Origin: an uncultured Caulobacteraceae bacterium
GTDB taxonomy: Bacteria > Pseudomonadota > Alphaproteobacteria > Caulobacterales > Aquidulcibacteraceae
Length of the DNA stretch: 37,698 nt
Direction of reading: 5' to 3'
Assembly (NCBI GenBank): GCA_902826145.1
Contig: CADEDT010000012.1
Span: 1-37,698, forward strand
Shown here: positions 25,054 to 31,142 of the stretch, one piece after another
How the letters are laid out: each line of letters begins with the position of its first letter
How positions within the stretch are numbered: position 1 is the first letter of the stretch
Made by a program: the position numbers and the translations under genes
Notes under the pieces: model-generated
Databases searched by the model: none
What the model was told of the DNA's origin: nothing
Seen by the model: the letters and a program-made list of their open reading frames with translations, nothing else

Positions 25054-27009
25054 CTAGTTCGGCAACGTTACGCGGATCAGCGCGCCTTTTTCCGCATCAA
25101 GGATAGCAATCTCGCCACCATGCGCGCGCGCGATTGATTGCGCGGCGGCCAGGCCAAGACCCGCTCCGCGCGTGCCTTCCTCATTCAAACGCACGAACGG
25201 TTCGAACACGCTCTGGCGCTGATCGGCCGGAATGCCCGGGCCGTCGTCCTCAACATCGACGGTGACCGCGCCCTCTTCACTACGCAACGTGATACGTGCG
25301 GCGTTGCCATATTTCAGCGCGTTCTCCACGAGGTTCGCGAACAGGCGTTTCAATCCGAGAGACTGGCCGGTGATGACCACGCGCTCTTCGCCTTCGAACG
25401 TCACATTGCGGCTATGCTCAGCGTGATCATCGGCAATGCTTTGCAGCAGCGCCGCGAGGTCAAGGCGCACACGCGCTTCTTCCGCCGGATCGTCGCGCGC
25501 GAAAGCGATGAAGCTGGCGACCAGCGCTTCGACTTCGCCGATCTCCTTGGCCATGCGCTCACGCTGTTCGGCCGGCGCATTCTCCGCCGCCAAGCGTAGA
25601 CGCATCAACGGCGTCCGCATGTCGTGCGCCACGGCGGCCAACGTCTTGGTGCGGTCCGCGATCAGCGCGCGAAGACGCGCCTGCATCGTGTTCACGGCTC
25701 GCGCCGCGCCACGCAGCTCGCGCGGGCCTTCCTCAACGACGGGCTCGCTCTGCGGATTGACGCCAACAGCCTGCACAGCGTCCGCGAAGCTGCGGATCGG
25801 GCGCGTCAGATAGCGTGCGAACACGACGGCGATGATCGAGAGCAGCAGCAGCGTGCCACCGATGATCCCCGCCGCGCGCGCGATCCAACCCAGCTCTGCC
25901 CAGTTGCGCCCCTGGCGCATCACCAACCAGCGGCCGTCAGGTAGTTCCGCGCCGATTTCGAAGCCTGAGATCAGAACCACGCCCGCTGGCGCCGGCGCGA
26001 ACATTGGCGGCACTGGCGCGACCGGCGCGATCGCCGGCGTTGGCGTCGTCGCCGCCGCAGCGGCCGAGCTACGAGCATTGACGTTTGGCGCGCTGCGGAC
26101 AGGAGGAACGTGCGAGGGCGGCGCAGTTGGCGCCACCGGCGCCGTCGGCGTCGTAGGCACAACGACCTGCAGGTTGTCGAGGCCCTGCAGCTCAGCCTGA
26201 TTTGGAAGCGGGTGCACCTCGACTGTTTCCACCTCGCCATTTTCAGTGCGTCGGCGAACGATCACGCGTCCGTTGTCCACCTGTACGCGCTGGTCCAGAC
26301 GCTCAGCCAAACGCGCAGCAGCTGCGGCCTGACGCTCGGCCAAGCGTTCTGCCGCAGCTGCTTGCCGTTCAGCATCCCTTTCCGCGCGTTCCGTTTCTCG
26401 CTCGAGGCGAGCCGCTTCGCGTTCTGCCTCTCGTTCGGCGCGGGCGGCATCCCGCTCAATGCGCTGCGCTTCCAGATCGTGCTCCGCCTCTTCTCGCTCG
26501 TGCTCCGCCTCGCGCATCTGGTCGCGCGCAGCTTCAATGCGCTCCGTCGCCCGCTGGTGCGCTTCACGCACCTCCTGCGCCATCTGTTCGGCTTCCTCGG
26601 CGGCGTGTTCAGAATCTTCCATCCAAGATTCGACGTCCTGGACACGGAAGACAAACACATCGCTTTGCACGACATTGGCCGCCTTGATGCGTATCTGATC
26701 CATTTCGAGATCGAGCGCACTGGCCAGCTGGCGCTGAGTGGCGAACATCGCAGGTGAATCGATCTCTTCCGGCGGGTTCTGGCGAATTTCCCAGACCATG
26801 CCGCGCTCATTCATGGTGCGGTTGAGCGCCATCATGTGGTCGTAGCCGGCCTGGAAATTGTCAGCGACGATATCGGTCCGCATCACGTCCGGCGGACGCG
26901 GCGGCAGGAAGATCACGATCGCCAACGTCGCGACGAACGCCGCCCCCAGCGCGAGCGCTGTCAGCATGCCCAAATAGGCCGCGATGGGGAGACCACGAAG
27001 GTCGCGCAT
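25054..27009 (-). CDS. Sensor histidine kinase with a long Ala-Glu-Arg coiled-coil sensor domain
   Basis: Membrane histidine kinase of 651 residues. One helix at about 11-34 and another at about 377-400 enclose a large periplasmic domain. In it, residues about 130-246 are almost pure Ala/Glu/Arg/Gln heptads (for example REAERAERDAERQAAAAERL), followed by short strands (RVIVRRRTENGEVETVEV), a GLDNLQVVVP segment and a Pro/Ala-rich linker. Inside the cell come HAMP (about 400-455), the phosphoacceptor helix VAHDMRTPLMRL (His near 463) and an ATPase domain with NLVENALKYG, DDGPGIP and GAGLGLAAA. The start overlaps the response regulator stop by one base. The same coiled-coil and strand order appears in the EF-hand protein at 28982, a possible ligand. 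Confidence 0.92.
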   Translation of the reverse strand: MRDLRGLPIAAYLGMLTALALGAAFVATLAIVIFLPPRPPDVMRTDIVADNFQAGYDHMMALNRTMNERGMVWEIRQNPPEEIDSPAMFATQRQLASALDLEMDQIRIKAANVVQSDVFVFRVQDVESWMEDSEHAAEEAEQMAQEVREAHQRATERIEAARDQMREAEHEREEAEHDLEAQRIERDAARAEREAEREAARLERETERAERDAERQAAAAERLAERQAAAAARLAERLDQRVQVDNGRVIVRRRTENGEVETVEVHPLPNQAELQGLDNLQVVVPTTPTAPVAPTAPPSHVPPVRSAPNVNARSSAAAAATTPTPAIAPVAPVPPMFAPAPAGVVLISGFEIGAELPDGRWLVMRQGRNWAELGWIARAAGIIGGTLLLLSIIAVVFARYLTRPIRSFADAVQAVGVNPQSEPVVEEGPRELRGAARAVNTMQARLRALIADRTKTLAAVAHDMRTPLMRLRLAAENAPAEQRERMAKEIGEVEALVASFIAFARDDPAEEARVRLDLAALLQSIADDHAEHSRNVTFEGEERVVITGQSLGLKRLFANLVENALKYGNAARITLRSEEGAVTVDVEDDGPGIPADQRQSVFEPFVRLNEEGTRGAGLGLAAAQSIARAHGGEIAILDAEKGALIRVTLPN

Positions 27010-27728
27010 CAGGCCGTCGGCTTCACCGCAAAGAGATAGCCCTCACCGCGTACGGTACGGATAATCTCGATGCCGCCCTTACGCTCGAGCTTGCGGCGCA
27101 GACGCGAGACTTGGACATCGACGGCGCGATCAAACACGTCGCTGTCATTGTCGAAGGCATAATCGAGCAGCTGCTCGCGCGAGAGCACGCGCTGCGGACG
27201 CTCTACGAAGGCGCGCAGCAATCGGAATTCACCGGCCGAAAGCGGAATCACCACGTCGTCCGGATCGATCAGCTCGCGGCGCGCGATATCGATGCGGAAA
27301 CCGGCGAAGCGCACTGACTCGCCAGGCGCGGCATTGTCATTGTCGCGCCGACGCAGCACGGCCTTCGCGCGCGCAACAAGTTCACGCGGATTGCACGGCT
27401 TCGACATGTAATCGTCAGCCCCGATCTCAAGGCCGACGATACGATCCGCATCATCGCCCAGAGCCGACAGCATGATGATCGCGGGCCGGCCCTTGCCGGA
27501 GAGGCGCTTGCATGCCGAGAGTCCGTCTTCGCCGGGCATCATCACGTCGAGCACGATGACGTCGGCGCCCTTGGTATTCAGCACCTTCTCCATGCCGGGC
27601 ACGTCGCCTGCGGACAGAGCATTGAAGCCCGCCCGCGCAAACACTTCGACCAATCCTTCGCGGATGGCGACATCGTCGTCGACGATCAGGACGCGTGGCG
27701 GCTGTGCGGTATCGTTCATGAGCGCCAT
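27009..27728 (-). CDS. OmpR-family response regulator
   Basis: Transcription factor of 239 residues. The receiver domain (about 12-125) has the acidic pair in VLIVDDDVA, the phosphorylatable Asp near 61 in VIVLDVMMPGEDG, and the switch Lys in YMSKPCNPREL. The C-terminal winged helix (about 145-235) ends with VDVQVSRLRRKLERKGGIEI and the TVRGEGYLFA wing, typical of OmpR/PhoB proteins that bind direct repeats of about 11-bp period. It is translated from ATG 27728, one base after the beta-lactamase-like gene's stop (27719 is an alternative), and overlaps the kinase gene. The three form one operon. A TGTTTC repeat at 28881-28897 is a candidate binding site. Confidence 0.95.
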   Translation of the reverse strand: MALMNDTAQPPRVLIVDDDVAIREGLVEVFARAGFNALSAGDVPGMEKVLNTKGADVIVLDVMMPGEDGLSACKRLSGKGRPAIIMLSALGDDADRIVGLEIGADDYMSKPCNPRELVARAKAVLRRRDNDNAAPGESVRFAGFRIDIARRELIDPDDVVIPLSAGEFRLLRAFVERPQRVLSREQLLDYAFDNDSDVFDRAVDVQVSRLRRKLERKGGIEIIRTVRGEGYLFAVKPTA

Positions 27729-27729
27729 A

Positions 27730-28830
27730 TTATTGCGGCCTCGGCCCCGCCAACAGGGGAAACACTGCAGAGCCGATCGTCTCCCCCGCAGGCGGCGGGT
27801 AATTCGTCAGCGTTATGACCGTCCAGGCGCCGTTGCCGAATAGCAGCGTGTTCACGCCTGGCGCGCCACCGGCAAATCCAACGCGCGATGTGGCGCGGCC
27901 GGTTGCTGCTTGGCCGCGCAAGACTTGGGCGGTGAGCTCTGGATTGATGAGGCGATGCTCGCGCAGCGCGTTGTCGAAGGCGAGCATATCGCGCAGCGTC
28001 GAGTACGCATTGCCGGCCGCGCTGCCGGAGACGCCGTGAAACTCCGCGACATCGCGAAGCGGCGTTCCCGGACCCATCGGACGGCCAGTGAAGCGCGCCA
28101 CATCTTCAGGCAACTGATCGTGGCGCAGAAAACCGCTACGGGTCATGCCAGCCGGCGCGAACACGTGCTCGGCGATGTAGGCTTCGTAGGATTGCCCGCT
28201 GATCTTCTCGATCATCTCGCCCAGCACGACGTAGCAGCCATTGCAGTATTCTTGCCCGGCCCCCGGCGCGAACGTCGGCGGCTGATTTGAGACGAGTTCG
28301 TAATACGCATGGTTGTTGACGAAGCGGTCCTTCGGCGCGTCGCGATGAGCCGGGCCGAAGATATCGGCGACACCGCCTTGGTGGTTCAACAACTGCGCTA
28401 CTGTGGCGCTACGCGATGTCGCGTTCGGATAGTCCGGCAGCACATCCGCAATCGTCGTTTCCGGCGTCAGCCTGCCCTGCTGGATCAGTTGCGCGATGGC
28501 GACATGAGTGAAGGCCTTGCCGATCGAAGCGACAGCAAAGCGATCATCCACGTCGATCGCCGCCGTGCCCGAAACACTGCGTGCACCATAGGCGTGAGCG
28601 TAGATCTCCTGCCCGTTGCGGGCGACCAGCATCGCGCCGTTGAACACGCCATCGCGCTGCAGGCCCGCCAGCCACGGATCGAGCGCCGCGCCGATCTGAG
28701 CGTCCGTCATTTGGGCATTGAGCGTGAGCGGCGGCAGCTGCGGACGGGGCGGACCATCCTGCGGCTGGGCCCAACCAGGCCCGGTAACGAGGGCTAACCC
28801 CAAAGCCAAAGCTGCGAATTTGTTAGCCAT
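27730..28830 (-). CDS. Serine hydrolase of the class C beta-lactamase family
   Basis: Exported protein of 366 residues with a signal peptide (MANKFAALALGLALVTGPGWA). The catalytic motifs of the beta-lactamase/D-alanyl-aminopeptidase fold are visible: SxxK in VASIGKAFTHVA, and YxN in EYCNGCYVVLGEM with the second general base Tyr. A lysine-type third box is replaced by a Gly-rich strand (FAGGAPGVNTLLFGNGAW), as in the esterase-like members. It may therefore hydrolyse esters, D-amino-acid peptides or beta-lactams; sequence alone does not decide. The ATG at 28830 is chosen because it begins the signal peptide, although the frame extends further upstream. It is the first gene of an operon with a two-component system, which suggests that its activity is linked to envelope sensing. 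Confidence 0.88.
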   Translation of the reverse strand: MANKFAALALGLALVTGPGWAQPQDGPPRPQLPPLTLNAQMTDAQIGAALDPWLAGLQRDGVFNGAMLVARNGQEIYAHAYGARSVSGTAAIDVDDRFAVASIGKAFTHVAIAQLIQQGRLTPETTIADVLPDYPNATSRSATVAQLLNHQGGVADIFGPAHRDAPKDRFVNNHAYYELVSNQPPTFAPGAGQEYCNGCYVVLGEMIEKISGQSYEAYIAEHVFAPAGMTRSGFLRHDQLPEDVARFTGRPMGPGTPLRDVAEFHGVSGSAAGNAYSTLRDMLAFDNALREHRLINPELTAQVLRGQAATGRATSRVGFAGGAPGVNTLLFGNGAWTVITLTNYPPPAGETIGSAVFPLLAGPRPQ

Positions 28831-28880
28831 TTCCAGCGCTCCCAGCCTTTGGCCCGTGCAGCCGAGAGATACGGGCGCTG

Positions 28881-28897
28881 TGTTTCGCCAATGTTTC
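28881..28897. promoter_or_regulatory. TGTTTC direct repeat, candidate response-regulator site
   Basis: TGTTTC at 28881-28886 is repeated at 28892-28897, an 11-bp period as bound by OmpR/PhoB-type dimers. It lies in the 151-bp gap between the divergent beta-lactamase-regulator-kinase operon and the EF-hand gene, about 50 bases before the first and 85 before the second. The local regulator is therefore the natural candidate. No binding evidence is available. Confidence 0.45.
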
Positions 28898-28981
28898 AAC
28901 GCTGACGTACTGAGGAAACGTAGCACTCCCATGGTCCGCCCCATCAGATCAGCCCGAGCCGGGCCTCAGAGGGGAATGTCA

Positions 28982-29896
28982 ATGAAAGTGACTGTGGCCC
29001 TGGGTGTTGCGCTTGCCGCGCTCACCGTCGCCGCCGCCAGCGCGCAATCGAACACCCGCCACGTTATCGTGCGCGGCGGCGGGAGCGACGTCGAGATCGA
29101 CGCCAACGACGATGGCTGGATTACGCGTTCCGAAGCGACTTCGGGTTTCGAACGTATCTTCGCCGAGCTCGACACCAATGACGACGGCAAGCTGGATGAC
29201 ACCGACCGACGCGCGCATCGCATGAGCGTCGACGGCCCGAACGTCCGCGTGCTTGAAGGAGGCAATGGCCGCCGCATCCGCGTGATCTCCCGCGATGGCG
29301 AGGACATCGAAGTCGACGACGAAGCGATTGAACGTGAAGTCGAACGCGCCATGCAGGAGGCCGAACGCGCAATTGAGCGTGCGGAACGCGACGCAGAACG
29401 TGTGGAGCGCGATGCCGAACGTGCCGAGCGGCTCGCAGAGCGCGCTGAGCGCGAAGCTGAACGCCGCGCGGAACGAGCCGAACGCGAAGCGGAACGGCAT
29501 GCGGACCGTGCCGAGCGCGAAGCCGAGCGCCACATTCAACGCCACGTCTTCCGCAGCACTGACGGCGACCACGACGTCGTGATCATCCGCACCAATGGCG
29601 GCGGCACATGGGCCGAACTCGCCGAGTTGGACGATCTCGATAACATCGCGCCCGTCCCGCCCGTTCCTCCGGTCCCGCCGGTACCGGCCGTGCCCTTCAT
29701 GATGCTTATCGCGAATTCCGAGGAAGCCGACCGCAACGGCGATGGCGCTCTTAGCCGAGAGGAGTTCGTCGCCCAGCACCTTCGCTTCTTCGACGCCAGC
29801 GACGCCAACGGCGATGGCCGGGTTCGTTTCGACCCGCCGGAACCGCCTGTGCCGCCAACGCCACCCACTCCACCCGAGCCGCCGCGTCGTCGCTAA
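28982..29896 (+). CDS. Secreted EF-hand protein with Ala-Glu-Arg coiled coil
   Basis: Exported protein of 304 residues. A signal peptide (MKVTVALGVALAALTVAAASA) is followed by two EF-hand loops at about 40-51 (DANDDGWITRSE) and 64-75 (DTNDDGKLDDTD). A highly charged coiled coil at about 118-186 repeats Ala-Glu-Arg (RAERDAERVERDAERAERLA). After a strand segment (HDVVIIRTNGGG), a LDNIAP stretch and a poly-proline run come two more EF-hand loops at about 250-261 (DRNGDGALSREE) and 274-285 (DANGDGRVRFDP), then a Pro-rich tail ending RRR. It should bind calcium in the periplasm. ATG 28982 is chosen because AGAGGGG ends seven bases before it. The coiled-coil module matches that of the sensor kinase encoded divergently. 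Confidence 0.88.
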   Translation: MKVTVALGVALAALTVAAASAQSNTRHVIVRGGGSDVEIDANDDGWITRSEATSGFERIFAELDTNDDGKLDDTDRRAHRMSVDGPNVRVLEGGNGRRIRVISRDGEDIEVDDEAIEREVERAMQEAERAIERAERDAERVERDAERAERLAERAEREAERRAERAEREAERHADRAEREAERHIQRHVFRSTDGDHDVVIIRTNGGGTWAELAELDDLDNIAPVPPVPPVPPVPAVPFMMLIANSEEADRNGDGALSREEFVAQHLRFFDASDANGDGRVRFDPPEPPVPPTPPTPPEPPRRR

Positions 29897-29904
29897 CGCT
29901 CGGG

Positions 29905-29942
29905 CCCGGCCGGGCCTCATCCCCCCGGCCGGGAGCCTCTTC
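29905..29942 (+). terminator. Terminator after the EF-hand gene
   Basis: CCCGGCCGGG at 29905-29914 and 29924-29933 pair with each other over a nine-base loop, nine bases after the stop codon. The following agcctcttct is only moderately T-rich. It separates the EF-hand gene from the peptide array. Confidence 0.6.
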
Positions 29943-29947
29943 TGCGG

Positions 29948-29963
29948 TGTGACCAGAGTCACA
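29948..29963. promoter_or_regulatory. CRP-type site upstream of the peptide array
   Basis: TGTGACCAGAGTCACA is a perfect TGTGA-N6-TCACA palindrome, the consensus of CRP-family regulators. Its centre lies about 50 bases before a start site expected near 30006 and only nine bases before the first GCATCC box. It occurs only before the first unit of the array. Regulation by a cyclic-nucleotide-type or related regulator is inference. Confidence 0.55.
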
Positions 29964-29972
29964 TCGCCCGGT

Positions 29973-30000
29973 GCATCCAAAACCTATCTTGGTTGCATCA
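29973..30000 (+). promoter_or_regulatory. Two-box element of peptide unit 1
   Basis: GCATCC at 29973-29978, exactly 16 bases, then GCATCA at 29995-30000, which is 46 bases before the ATG. This is the most divergent of the five copies in its second box. It could be a -35/-10 pair for an alternative sigma factor or two half-sites 22 bp apart for a regulator. Confidence 0.6.
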
Positions 30001-30040
30001 AAGGTTCAGACGAACCGCAACGCCAACAGGGAGCTAGCAA

Positions 30041-30133
30041 ATGTCCAAGTTTATCTGCCTCGCCGCCGCGCTGGCTTTCTTCGCGCCAGTCGCGTTCGCC
30101 ACACTCAACCAAGCTGCTTTGATCGTCGCCTGA
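30041..30133 (+). CDS. Tiny secreted peptide precursor, unit 1
   Basis: Thirty codons. Residues 1-20 are a short signal peptide: MSK, a hydrophobic core (FICLAAALAFF) and the cleavage motif APVAFA. Cleavage after Ala20 would release TLNQAALIVA, ten residues. AGGGAG at 30028-30033 gives a well-spaced ribosome binding site. It has its own two-box element and terminator. It shares the start, the PVAxA motif and QAA with three sister genes. Function unknown: signal peptide pheromone, effector, or, if not cleaved, a membrane peptide. Confidence 0.78.
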   Translation: MSKFICLAAALAFFAPVAFATLNQAALIVA

Positions 30134-30166
30134 TCCCCCAAACCCGCCTGCGACGGTCAACTAAGG

Positions 30167-30202
30167 AAGCCGCGAACCACCCTAGAGGTTCGCGGCTTTT
30201 CC
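30167..30202 (+). terminator. Terminator of peptide unit 1
   Basis: AAGCCGCGAACC at 30167-30178 pairs exactly with GGTTCGCGGCTT at 30187-30198, followed by TTTTCCTTT. A strong intrinsic terminator, 33 bases after the stop codon. Confidence 0.85.
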
Positions 30203-30268
30203 TTTGCGCGAAACACTGATGCGCGCGATTTCGGATGAGTGTTCTGCACGAAGAAAAAGCACGCACGC

Positions 30269-30300
30269 GCATCCATCCGCGCGCACGCCGGCATCTCATA
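30269..30300 (+). promoter_or_regulatory. Two-box element of peptide unit 2
   Basis: GCATCC at 30269-30274, 16 bases, then GCATCTCATA at 30291-30300, 43 bases before the ATG. An A-rich stretch (GAAAAAGCACGCAC) just upstream has a counterpart in unit 5 (GAAAATTTCACGCAC). Confidence 0.65.
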
Positions 30301-30333
30301 GCCAACGAAGTTTGAAACACCGAGGAAATTGAG

Positions 30334-30447
30334 ATGACCAAGACTTTTTCCACCGCCGCCAAAGCTGCCGCTTTCGCTGTTGCGTTTGCTCTGTTCACGC
30401 CCGTTGCGCTCGCGGCACTGACGCAAGCTGCACAAATCGTCGCTTAA
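30334..30447 (+). CDS. Tiny secreted peptide precursor, unit 2
   Basis: Thirty-seven codons, seven longer than its sisters because the signal peptide carries an extra Ala-rich stretch (TAAKAAAFAVAF). The end of the signal is LFTPVALA, and cleavage after the final Ala (residue 27) would release ALTQAAQIVA. The ribosome binding site GAGGAAAT lies at 30322-30329. It lacks the Cys at position 6 that the other three share, so that Cys is not essential to the family. Gene, two-box element and terminator form a self-contained unit. Confidence 0.78.
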   Translation: MTKTFSTAAKAAAFAVAFALFTPVALAALTQAAQIVA

Positions 30448-30470
30448 CCCCTCCCATCGCGACGAACGAC

Positions 30471-30507
30471 GAAAGCGCGGAGCCCCGAGCTCCGCGCTTT
30501 CATTTTG
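30471..30507 (+). terminator. Terminator of peptide unit 2
   Basis: GAAAGCGCGGAGC at 30471-30483 pairs exactly with GCTCCGCGCTTTC at 30489-30501 over a five-base loop, followed by attttg. It lies 23 bases after the stop codon. Confidence 0.87.
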
Positions 30508-30510
30508 TGT

Positions 30511-30540
30511 GCGTCCAACACGCACGCGCGCTGCATCTTA
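30511..30540 (+). promoter_or_regulatory. Two-box element of the gene-less unit 3
   Basis: GCGTCC at 30511-30516 (one change from GCATCC), exactly 16 bases, then GCATCTTA at 30533-30540. The spacing is kept although no peptide gene follows, which supports function or recent loss. Confidence 0.55.
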
Positions 30541-30544
30541 CAAA

Positions 30545-30640
30545 TGGGCAAAGAACCCACGGCACGCCGCGCCACTTTCCCTCTCCTGCGGCGACGCGGG
30601 CGAAGACGCGGATCTCGGCCACGAGGTCCGCGTCTTTGTT
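30545..30640 (+). ncRNA. Candidate short RNA or decayed peptide unit 3
   Basis: Between a two-box element and a strong terminator lie about 60 bases with no signal-peptide gene: the ATG at 30543 is too close to the box and opens a long arginine-rich frame unlike the sisters. A start a few bases after the box would give an RNA of roughly 95 bases, with a pyrimidine-rich stretch (TTTCCCTCTCCT) before the terminator stem. It may be a small RNA derived from the array or a dead copy. Confidence 0.35.
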
Positions 30641-30641
30641 T
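30603..30641 (+). terminator. Terminator of unit 3
   Basis: AAGACGCGGATCTCG at 30603-30617 pairs with CGAGGTCCGCGTCTT at 30622-30636 with one T-G wobble and a four-base loop, followed by TGTTTGT. It is the longest stem of the array. Confidence 0.82.
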
Positions 30642-30683
30642 GTGCAGCGATGCAAAAACAAACGCAGAAAGATTCTCAGCGCC

Positions 30684-30715
30684 GCATCCAAACGCAAGAG
30701 CGCCGGCATCTCATA
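30684..30715 (+). promoter_or_regulatory. Two-box element of peptide unit 4
   Basis: GCATCC at 30684-30689, 16 bases, then GCATCTCATA at 30706-30715, 44 bases before the ATG. The sequence after the second box (GTCAACAGACA) is shared almost exactly with unit 5. Confidence 0.65.
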
Positions 30716-30749
30716 GTCAACAGACATTGAACACGAGAGGGAAACTCAG

Positions 30750-30842
30750 ATGACCAAGATTGCTTGTATCGCCGCCGCCTTCGCCCTGTTTGCTCCGGTC
30801 GCCGTTGCGATCTTTGCGCAAGCTGCCCAGATCGTCGCCTAA
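30750..30842 (+). CDS. Tiny secreted peptide precursor, unit 4
   Basis: Thirty codons. Signal peptide of 20 residues: MTK, hydrophobic core (IACIAAAFALF) and cleavage motif APVAVA. Release after Ala20 gives IFAQAAQIVA, whose last seven residues equal those of unit 2. GAGAGGGAA at 30735-30743 is the ribosome binding site. Cys6 is present. The -2 position of the cleavage site differs in every sister (F, L, V, Y) while -3 and -1 are always Ala, as expected if signal peptidase I cuts here. Confidence 0.8.
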   Translation: MTKIACIAAAFALFAPVAVAIFAQAAQIVA

Positions 30843-30877
30843 CCCTGCCTGCCCCCTAACAGGCGTCGATCACAACG

Positions 30878-30909
30878 AAGGCGCGGACCCGCAAGGTCCG
30901 CGCCTTTTG
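30878..30909 (+). terminator. Terminator of peptide unit 4
   Basis: AAGGCGCGGACC at 30878-30889 pairs exactly with GGTCCGCGCCTT at 30895-30906 over a five-base loop, followed by TTG. The stem core GGCGCGGA recurs in unit 5. Confidence 0.86.
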
Positions 30910-30954
30910 TCTTGCGCAATCTCTTCTGCACCGCGCGAAAATTTCACGCACCGC

Positions 30955-30987
30955 GCATCCGCCGAACGGCATAGCGGCATCTCATAG
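30955..30987 (+). promoter_or_regulatory. Two-box element of peptide unit 5
   Basis: GCATCC at 30955-30960, 16 bases, then GCATCTCATAG at 30977-30987, 44 bases before the ATG. It is followed by CCAACAGACA, as in unit 4. Confidence 0.65.
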
Positions 30988-31020
30988 CCAACAGACAACA
31001 ACCAAGTTCGAGAGTGAGTC

Positions 31021-31113
31021 ATGAAAAAGTTAGTTTGCTTCGCAGCAGCGTTCGTCCTGTTCGCACCGGTCGCTTACGCGGCTGTCTATCAAGCTGCTCT
31101 GATGCTTGCGTAG
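31021..31113 (+). CDS. Tiny secreted peptide precursor, unit 5
   Basis: Thirty codons and the most diverged sister. Signal peptide: MKK, core (LVCFAAAFVLF) and cleavage motif APVAYA. Release after Ala20 gives AVYQAALMLA, which keeps QAA and the final Ala. A GAGAGTGAG stretch just upstream is a weaker ribosome binding site than in the other units. Conservative changes (Ile to Met, Val to Leu) in the mature part suggest selection for a hydrophobic tail. Confidence 0.78.
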   Translation: MKKLVCFAAAFVLFAPVAYAAVYQAALMLA

Positions 31114-31142
31114 CCTTCCCCGAGACGCAAGCTCAGCTGCTT

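Noticed and set aside
30505..30753. Arginine-rich open frames in all three plus-strand frames over unit 3
   Set aside because: They cross the terminator and the next control element and are typical GC-rich chance frames.
30041..31113. The tiny genes as attenuator leader peptides before terminators
   Set aside because: No structural gene follows each terminator in the same transcript, the codons show no run of one amino acid, and what is conserved is a signal peptide with a decapeptide.
30041..31113. Cys6 of three tiny peptides as a lipobox
   Set aside because: It lies too close to the N-terminus with no preceding hydrophobic signal, and unit 2 lacks it.
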